A stretch of 8,635 nt of DNA from an uncultured Clostridia bacterium (GTDB taxonomy: Bacteria > Bacillota > Clostridia > Lachnospirales > Lachnospiraceae). The position numbers and the translations under genes were made by a program. Location of the stretch: positions 1-8,635 of the forward strand of contig CALZBV010000097.1 in assembly GCA_945622055.1 (NCBI GenBank), read 5' to 3'. The notes beneath the pieces were generated by a model. The model did no database searches. It saw nothing but the letters and a program-made list of their open reading frames with translations, and had not been told where the DNA came from. This document shows, one piece after another, positions 1-5,162 of the stretch. Within the stretch, counting starts at the first letter, position 1; each line of letters begins with the position of its first letter.

Positions 1-160
1 CCGTTTCGTCAGCATAAGCACAGCCAATCAGATACACATAAGAAGCTTGTGCGGAAAGACCGGTAGTTTCAATATCAAAGTAAATTGTTTTTTTACACTC
101 CCCGTAATTCGGAATATAAGGCCGGATGGCAGGAGTGAAGGTAAGTTCATTTCGTATCAT
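1..160 (-). CDS. Ribonuclease H-like / DnaQ-fold exonuclease, YprB type (N-terminal part; continues beyond left edge)
   Basis: Read on the minus strand from the ATG at 160-158, the first 53 residues are visible before the window ends. They contain DIETTGLS, with Asp29 and Glu31 forming the DxE of exonuclease motif I, where the DEDD superfamily binds its catalytic metal ions. A short N-terminal extension ahead of an early Exo I motif is what the YprB-like RNase H-fold proteins of clostridia show; DNA polymerase III epsilon-like or other DnaQ exonucleases are the alternatives, because motifs II and III lie outside the window. The start is supported by an AGAAGGAG ribosome binding site seven bases upstream; the ATG at 180-178 runs into a stop within eight codons. 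The gene is divergent from the ruv operon and has its own probable promoter. The substrate cannot be told from this fragment. Confidence 0.75.
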   Translation of the reverse strand, partial: MIRNELTFTPAIRPYIPNYGECKKTIYFDIETTGLSAQASYVYLIGCAYADET

Positions 161-183
161 GGTGTTACTCCTTCTTCCATCAC

Positions 184-212
184 AGTTTATCATATTCTTT
201 GCGATTTGAAAA
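184..212 (-). promoter_or_regulatory. Probable sigma-A promoter for the minus-strand exonuclease gene
   Basis: On the minus strand TTTTCA (212-207) lies 17 bases from TAAACT (189-184), and TGA directly before the latter makes an extended -10. This puts transcription start near 177, leaving a short leader that still contains the ribosome binding site. The -35 match is weak, so the call rests mainly on spacing and the extended -10. Confidence 0.5.
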
Positions 213-252
213 TGGAGGAATAAAACGAAATGAAATCTTTCGGAAAAGTTCT

Positions 253-280
253 TTGAAATGAAAGAAATCTATGGTAGAAT
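253..280 (+). promoter_or_regulatory. Probable sigma-A promoter of the ruv/zapA/cell-wall operon
   Basis: TTGAAA at 253-258 is followed after 16 bases by TAGAAT at 275-280, and the TGG at 272-274 provides an extended -10 (TGn). Predicted transcription start is near 286-288, leaving a leader of about 20 bases before the ATG at 309. It is back to back with the minus-strand promoter, and no other strong promoter is apparent before 7658, so it may serve all six genes from 309 to 7622. Its position also argues against the upstream ATG at 258, which would lie inside the promoter. Confidence 0.6.
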
Positions 281-308
281 AGAAGCAGAGACCGGAAAGG
301 AGAAGTGC

Positions 309-560
309 ATGAAACAGAACCGTTGTCATTATTGCCGAAAGCTTTTCCAAAGCGCAACCGAGCGTTCGGTATGCGACACGTGCAGTGCAATTGATGATAT
401 TTTGTTTGGGCGGATTGAGGCCTATCTGAAAAAATATCCGAACAGCAATGCACTCCAGATTTCGGAAGGGCTGGATATACCGATTGTTTCGGTAATCCGT
501 TATATGGACGAAGGAAGACTTATGGTCGCTAAGGGAAGATTTGAGCGGCTGAACCGATAG
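309..560 (+). CDS. Small zinc-ribbon / helix-turn-helix protein, YvyF-like
   Basis: The predicted product has 83 residues. It begins with a treble-clef or zinc-ribbon knuckle, Cys6-x2-Cys9 and Cys22-x2-Cys25, followed from about residue 35 by a helical segment (FGRIEAYLKKYP) and a small helix-turn-helix (about residues 45-72, including IPIVSVIRYMDEGRL) that resembles MerR or winged-helix folds. This arrangement matches the YvyF family, which in motile Bacilli and Clostridia is encoded in flagellar operons; its biochemical role is not established. The start at 309 is preferred over the ATG at 258: AAAGGAG (296-302) lies six bases upstream and the cysteine ribbon follows at once, whereas 258 lies within the promoter. 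It is the first gene of the operon, 40 bases ahead of ruvA. A DNA- or protein-binding regulatory role is inference. Confidence 0.7.
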   Translation: MKQNRCHYCRKLFQSATERSVCDTCSAIDDILFGRIEAYLKKYPNSNALQISEGLDIPIVSVIRYMDEGRLMVAKGRFERLNR

Positions 561-600
561 AACGTGCCAAAGCAGTAGTGTTTGGCAGAAAAGAGGAACT

Positions 601-1189
601 ATGATAGCTTATATAAGAGGTGTTGTTGCGGAAACAACGGTCAATTCTGTGATAATGGAGACAGCAGGCGGAGTGGCGTATGAGCTTTTTGTGACTCCTG
701 CAGATGCGGATGCAGTCGGACTTGGGGAAGAAGCGAGATTTTATACATACCTTATTTGGTTTTCTGTCCCGTAAGGACCTTGAGGTATTCAAGCTGCTTA
801 TTACCGTCAGTGGCGTTGGACCGAAATCCGGACTTGCGATTCTTTCCTCGGTTGGGACGGAGGAGCTTCAGATTGCCATTGCAACGGAGGACGTGAAACG
901 AATTTCCTCTGCACCGGGAGTTGGAAAGAAAACGGCGGAACGTCTGATTGTAGAATTAAAGGATAAGATTTCGGTTGCTGAGGTTATCGAGAGCTTTTCC
1001 GAGAAGAAGCCGGACATCAGACAGGCTGTCACGAAGGAACAGAAGGCGTTGCGAGAAAGTGTTCTTCAGGTTCTGGTTGCCCTGGGCTACTCCCAGAAGG
1101 AAGCAATGACTGCCGTAAATGCGGTTGAACTTACGGAGGATATGACCGAGGACGAGCTGACCAGACTGAGCTTACGTCAGCTGGGATAG
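601..1189 (+). pseudogene. ruvA: RuvA, Holliday junction-binding protein, frameshifted by an apparent 26-base deletion
   Basis: RuvA binds four-way junctions as a tetramer and loads the RuvB motor for branch migration. Frame one from the ATG at 601 (GAGG-type ribosome binding site at 593-596) gives MIAYIRGVVAE through RFYTYL, the classic N-terminal OB-fold, then reads seven foreign residues and stops at 772-774. The rest lies in the +1 frame: FGFLSRKDLEVFKLLITVSGVGPK from 755, the second helix-hairpin-helix GVGKKTAERLIVELKD, and the C-terminal RuvB-binding domain (VLVALGYSQKEAMTAV) to the TAG at 1187-1189. Between YTY (ends 750) and LFGF (starts 752) the family normally has about nine residues with a REDA-like core. 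The open length is 589 bases; adding 26 restores frame and gives 204 residues, the usual RuvA size. No convincing restart site exists for the second part. This is either a true inactivating deletion or an assembly or sequencing error. Confidence 0.88.
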
Positions 1190-1220
1190 GAACGTTTCAT
1201 CGAAGGAAAGGGTAGAAATT

Positions 1221-2231
1221 ATGGCTAGAAGGCTGATTACGACAGAGCCGCTGGAAAACGAAAAGAAGAGTGAAGCGGGATTACGACCGCAGCTGCTTGC
1301 GGACTATATCGGTCAGAAAAAAGTGCGTGAAATGCTTAAAATCTACATTGATGCGGCAAAGGCCAGAGGCGAGGCGCTGGATCACGTGTTATTTTTCGGA
1401 CCTCCGGGACTTGGCAAAACGACACTTGCCGGTATCATTGCAAATGAAATGGGAGTCAATATTCGTACCACTTCCGGTCCTGCAATTGAAAAGCCGGGGG
1501 ATATGGCATCGATTTTATATAAACTAAATGAGGGTGATGTACTCTTTATTGATGAGATTCACCGTATTCCGAGACAGGTGGAGGAATTTTTATATTCTGC
1601 CATGGAAGACTTTACGATGGATGTTTTAATCGGTCAGGGCGCAAATGCAGTATCCAAGCATTTTACACTGCCGCATTTTACCCTGGTCGGAGCCACAACA
1701 AGAGCCGGAATGCTGACCGCACCGCTAAGGGATCGTTTTGGAGTTGTGACGAGACTGGAGTTTTATTCCGATGAGGAGTTAAAGCAGATTGTACTTCGGT
1801 CGGCCGGAGTGCTTGGTGCGGAGATTTCCGAGGACGGTGCACTGGAGATTGCAAGGCGATCGCGTGGAACACCAAGACTTGCGAACCGCCTGCTAAAGCG
1901 GGTGAGAGATTATGCGCAGGTAAAGGGCGATGGAAGTGTTACGAAAGAAATTGCGGATAAGGCACTGGATCTTCTGGAGGTGGACAAGCAGGGACTGGAT
2001 CATGTGGATCGCAGATTTTTGCTTGCCATGATTGAAAAATTCGGGGGCGGTCCGGTTGGAATCGAATCGGTTGCCGTATCCATTGGAGAAGATGCAGGAA
2101 CGGTCGAAGAGGTTTATGAGCCGTTTTTGGTGCAAAACGGATTTGTTGCGAGAACGCCACGCGGACGAATTGTGCTGCCAAAGGCATATTACCATTTGGG
2201 ACTGACACCGCCACAAGCCGGTGAAGAATAG
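1221..2231 (+). CDS. ruvB: RuvB, Holliday junction branch-migration ATPase
   Basis: RuvB is the hexameric AAA+ motor that, with RuvA, pulls DNA through Holliday junctions during recombinational repair. The 336-residue protein is full length for the family. Visible motifs are the Walker A GPPGLGKTT (residues 60-68), Walker B FIDEIHR (109-115), sensor 1 in VGATTRAG (156-163), the arginine finger in APLRDRFG (Arg170), sensor 2 in SRGTPRLANRLL (about 214-225), and the C-terminal winged helix (IGEDAGTVEEVYEPFL, then RTPRGR). The N-terminal arm contains LRPQLLADYIGQ. The start is supported by AAAGGG at 1207-1212, eight bases upstream. It follows ruvA by 31 bases and precedes the zapA-like gene by 10. 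Nothing in the sequence suggests damage, which contrasts with its broken partner ruvA. Confidence 0.98.
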   Translation: MARRLITTEPLENEKKSEAGLRPQLLADYIGQKKVREMLKIYIDAAKARGEALDHVLFFGPPGLGKTTLAGIIANEMGVNIRTTSGPAIEKPGDMASILYKLNEGDVLFIDEIHRIPRQVEEFLYSAMEDFTMDVLIGQGANAVSKHFTLPHFTLVGATTRAGMLTAPLRDRFGVVTRLEFYSDEELKQIVLRSAGVLGAEISEDGALEIARRSRGTPRLANRLLKRVRDYAQVKGDGSVTKEIADKALDLLEVDKQGLDHVDRRFLLAMIEKFGGGPVGIESVAVSIGEDAGTVEEVYEPFLVQNGFVARTPRGRIVLPKAYYHLGLTPPQAGEE

Positions 2232-2241
2232 GAGAGTACGC

Positions 2242-2655
2242 ATGAATAAAAAGAACGGTGTGGAAGTAATCATCAATGGAAAACGGCTGACCCTCGGGGG
2301 CTATGAAAGTGAAGAGTACTTACAGAAGGTTGCTGCTTTTCTGAATGCGAAATACAATGAGGTAAAGCAGTCGGATTCTTATCGTATGCTGGATTCAGAG
2401 ATGAAGAGTCTTTCCATTCAGCTGAATCTGGCGGATGAATATTTCAAGTTAAAGAAGCAGATGGAGGAAGCCAGTGGAGATGCGGATGCAAAGAGCGGAG
2501 AGATTTTTGATCTGAAGCATGAGGTCATCACGGCTCAGACAAAGCTGGATGCAGCGCAAAAAGAAATCGAGATGCTTCGTGCGGAAAATCTTGAGGCACA
2601 AAAGCGCATTATCCGGTTAGAAACAGAGTTAGAGGGATATCATGGAAAAGCTTGA
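2242..2655 (+). CDS. zapA: Cell division protein ZapA-like, FtsZ-associated
   Basis: ZapA proteins bind and bundle FtsZ protofilaments at the division site. The predicted 137-residue protein opens with the ZapA-type module: a beta strand pair (VEVIINGKRLTLGGYESEEYLQKVAAFLN, residues 7-35) leading into a helix with AKYNEVK. From about residue 55 to 132 it is charged, heptad-like and lacks proline, which predicts a long coiled coil; this tail is longer than in the roughly 85-residue Bacillus ZapA. The start at 2242 is preferred because AGGAGA (2230-2235) lies six bases upstream; the in-frame GTG at 2221 would overlap the end of ruvB and has no site. The 3' end overlaps the next gene by 14 bases, suggesting translational coupling. 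Family assignment is good; function is inferred from the family. Confidence 0.85.
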   Translation: MNKKNGVEVIINGKRLTLGGYESEEYLQKVAAFLNAKYNEVKQSDSYRMLDSEMKSLSIQLNLADEYFKLKKQMEEASGDADAKSGEIFDLKHEVITAQTKLDAAQKEIEMLRAENLEAQKRIIRLETELEGYHGKA

Positions 2656-5161
2656 AAGGCTTAACGGGAAAAAGGGGACGGAGGAAAACAAAAGCCTTAG
2701 ATATAAGCCGGAGATTTTAGCTCCGGCAGGCAGCATGGAGGCACTGCGTGCGGCACTTTGCGCCGGTGCGGATGCGGTCTATATCGGGGGACAGAGCTTT
2801 GGTGCCCGTGCGTTTGCAGATAATCCGGACAAAGACGAACTCCTTGCGGCGATTTCTTATGTACATTTGCGCAGGAAGAGATTATATTTGACGGTAAATA
2901 CTTTAATCAAGGAGCAGGAATTTAACGCATTTTATGAATTCCTTGCTCCGTTTTATGCTGCCGGACTGGATGCAGCCATTGTTCAGGACGTGGGTGCAAT
3001 GCGCTTTATTGCAAAGGAATTTCCGGGGCTCTCGATTCATGCCAGTACACAGATGACCTTAACCGGAGCCGGTGGTCTTTCTTTTTTTGACAATTATCCG
3101 GTGACGCGACTGGTTCCGGCAAGAGAATTATCGCTTTCGGAGCTTTCTGCTCTTTGCAGTAGTACGAAGCGTGAAGTTGAGGTTTTTGTACACGGTGCAC
3201 TTTGTTACTGTTATTCCGGGCAATGTCTGATGAGCAGTCTGATTGGCGGCAGAAGCGGAAATCGCGGACGTTGTGCACAGCCGTGCCGGATGGAATATCA
3301 GAATGAAGAAGGAAAATCAGGATATTTCCTGAGCCCGAAGGATCTTTGCGGGCTTACGGTATTGCCGGAGCTTGTGGAAACCGGGGCAGCCTCCTTTAAG
3401 ATTGAGGGACGGATGAAGCGACCGGAATATGCGGCTGCTGTAGCGGCGGCTTACCGGGAAGGTGTGGATTTGTATGACAGGCTCGGTGCGAAAGGCTATC
3501 GGGAGTACTGTGCGTCACATCCCGATTTTATCGAGAAGAAGGTAGAGGAGCTTTCGGATATTTACAATCGTGGAGGCTTTACTACCGGCTGTTTTCAAAA
3601 GAAAAACGGACCGGAGCTTATGTCAATGCGTCGTCCGGGGCATTACGGTGTTTTGGTTGGAACGGTAACTGCAGATACCGTCGGAAAGGCAGAGCTTACG
3701 CTGTCAGAGGACGTTTCTGCGCAGGATGTGCTGGAATTTCGAAAAAAGAACGGTGCGAAGGATGGAATCCCCGCGTATTATGAGTTTACACTTGGTTTGG
3801 GAGCAAAATGCCGCGAGAAGATTTCTGCACGTATGCTCCCGAAGCTTAAGGCGCAGAAGGGGGATTTGGTGTACCGCATGAAAAACGCGGCACTTTTGGA
3901 CCGGATTGCGCAGAGCTACGTAAAAACCGAAGACAAGGTTCCGGTTTCCGGAAGGTTCTTTGCAAAAGCAGGAGAGGCTTGCAGGCTGGAGCTTTCTGCG
4001 ACATGTTTGGGACTTCTTCCGCCGGTTCCGTTTGCAGAGCCATCACCGGAGAAGGTAACAGTCTGTGTGGAAGGCTTTGTCTGCGAGACGGCAGGAAAGC
4101 TTCCGGCAACGGAGGAAGCGGTAAAAAAACAACTTGGAAAAACCGGAAATGAAGCCTTTTATTTTGATACACTTCTGGTTGAGCTTGCGGATGCGGTCTT
4201 TTTGCCAAACGGAAAATTAAATGAGCTTCGCCGGGCGGCATTTGCAGAGCTTTATGAGACGATGCAGTCTGCTTTTGTACGAACGAAAAAAGAGGATGGG
4301 AATGAAAAAGATAAGACTATGCAGCAGGAAATTGCTTCAGTCCAAAGAGGCGATTCCTACTGGGATTGTGTCGTTCGGACAAAAGAACAGGCACGTGCAG
4401 CGGCCGGGGTGACGCGCGTGCGAAGAATATATACGGATTTTGCGGAAAGCTTCGGACCTTCGGAGAAAGCAGCTCTTTCCGAACTTCACCGGAGCGGAAA
4501 GGAAGTGTTTTTCTGCCTTCCGCACATTTGCAGACCACATACCTTGGAGAGACTGCAAAGGGAGCTGGCGGTTGTGTCCGAATATGCAGATGGATATCTG
4601 GTACGAAATCTGGAAGGTCTGACCTTACTTTGTGGTCTGGAAACAGAACGGGAAAAAACGATTGTGCTGGATTCGAATCTGTATATTATGAACCGCGAAG
4701 CAAAGGAGGTTTACCGGGAGTTTTTCGGAAAACGCCGGTTTGAGCTCACGGCACCGTTCGAGCTTTCGGAAAAGGAATTGAAAGCATTGGATATTTCCCG
4801 GATGAATTTTGTGGTTTATGGCAGAATTCTTCTGATGGTTTCGACGCATTGCGTGAAGAAAAATACGAAAGGATGCCGGCCGGAGGCTTCGGCAAAGCCG
4901 ATTACCTTAAAGGACCGTGTTGGAAAGAACCTTCCGGTGCAGTGTATCTGCAGGGATTGCTATAATCTGATTTACAATCCGGAGGTCTTAAATCTTTTGA
5001 CGGAGGAGAAGGCAATTGCCGGATTGTCACCACGTGCCCTTCGGCTCGATTTTACCTTTGAGGAACCGGAGCTTGTGAAGAGGCTTCTGGAGAAAGGATT
5101 TACCGATGGCGCGGTTGGAGCCGGGTATACAAGGGGACATTTTAAAAGAGGGGTAGAGTGA
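2642..5161 (+). CDS. U32-family protein with DUF3656-like region, RlhA-type (probable RNA hydroxylation factor)
   Basis: The predicted protein has 839 residues. After a short polar leader, the U32 catalytic-type barrel starts at about residue 23 (PEILAPAGSMEALRAALCAGADAVYIGG) and carries the family signature EVFVHGALCYCYSGQCLMSS. Cys188, Cys195, Cys211 and Cys215 are the likely iron-sulfur ligands. FKIEGRMKRPEYAA follows near 252-265. The middle region (about 400-560) resembles DUF3656, ending in VELADAVFLPNGKLNELRR. A C-terminal region carries a second cysteine group (Cys737, Cys745, Cys768, Cys770, Cys773) in HCVKKNTKGC and CICRDCYNLIYN. U32 proteins are often labelled peptidases, but characterised members such as RlhA and TrhP are needed for hydroxylation of 23S rRNA C2501 or tRNA U34; RlhA is the closer architecture. 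The start overlaps zapA by 14 bases, with AGAGGG at 2631-2636. The actual RNA substrate is unknown. Confidence 0.88.
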   Translation: MEKLERLNGKKGTEENKSLRYKPEILAPAGSMEALRAALCAGADAVYIGGQSFGARAFADNPDKDELLAAISYVHLRRKRLYLTVNTLIKEQEFNAFYEFLAPFYAAGLDAAIVQDVGAMRFIAKEFPGLSIHASTQMTLTGAGGLSFFDNYPVTRLVPARELSLSELSALCSSTKREVEVFVHGALCYCYSGQCLMSSLIGGRSGNRGRCAQPCRMEYQNEEGKSGYFLSPKDLCGLTVLPELVETGAASFKIEGRMKRPEYAAAVAAAYREGVDLYDRLGAKGYREYCASHPDFIEKKVEELSDIYNRGGFTTGCFQKKNGPELMSMRRPGHYGVLVGTVTADTVGKAELTLSEDVSAQDVLEFRKKNGAKDGIPAYYEFTLGLGAKCREKISARMLPKLKAQKGDLVYRMKNAALLDRIAQSYVKTEDKVPVSGRFFAKAGEACRLELSATCLGLLPPVPFAEPSPEKVTVCVEGFVCETAGKLPATEEAVKKQLGKTGNEAFYFDTLLVELADAVFLPNGKLNELRRAAFAELYETMQSAFVRTKKEDGNEKDKTMQQEIASVQRGDSYWDCVVRTKEQARAAAGVTRVRRIYTDFAESFGPSEKAALSELHRSGKEVFFCLPHICRPHTLERLQRELAVVSEYADGYLVRNLEGLTLLCGLETEREKTIVLDSNLYIMNREAKEVYREFFGKRRFELTAPFELSEKELKALDISRMNFVVYGRILLMVSTHCVKKNTKGCRPEASAKPITLKDRVGKNLPVQCICRDCYNLIYNPEVLNLLTEEKAIAGLSPRALRLDFTFEEPELVKRLLEKGFTDGAVGAGYTRGHFKRGVE

Positions 5162-5162
5162 T

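Noticed and set aside
258..308. Upstream ATG giving a 100-residue version of the YvyF-like protein
   Set aside because: The codons overlap the -35/-10 promoter, no ribosome binding site precedes it, and the ATG at 309 has AAAGGAG six bases upstream followed at once by the conserved cysteine ribbon.
704..751. ATG at 704 as the true start of a shorter RuvA
   Set aside because: The first 16 codons read the OB-fold coding sequence out of frame (the same DNA encodes the RuvA strand ending in YTYL from 601), and there is no ribosome binding site. It is a by-product of the frameshift.
745..775. Programmed frameshift or translational bypass in ruvA
   Set aside because: A shift would still leave about nine conserved residues missing; no slippery heptamer, internal Shine-Dalgarno-like stimulator or hairpin is evident. 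Missing bases explain both the frame and the length.
2221..2241. GTG start extending the ZapA-like protein by seven residues
   Set aside because: It overlaps the ruvB stop, lacks a ribosome binding site, and would contain the AGGAGA that serves the ATG at 2242.
3846..4241. Minus-strand 131-codon open frame
   Set aside because: It is antisense to the conserved DUF3656-like region of the U32 gene, proline- and leucine-rich without family features or a ribosome binding site.
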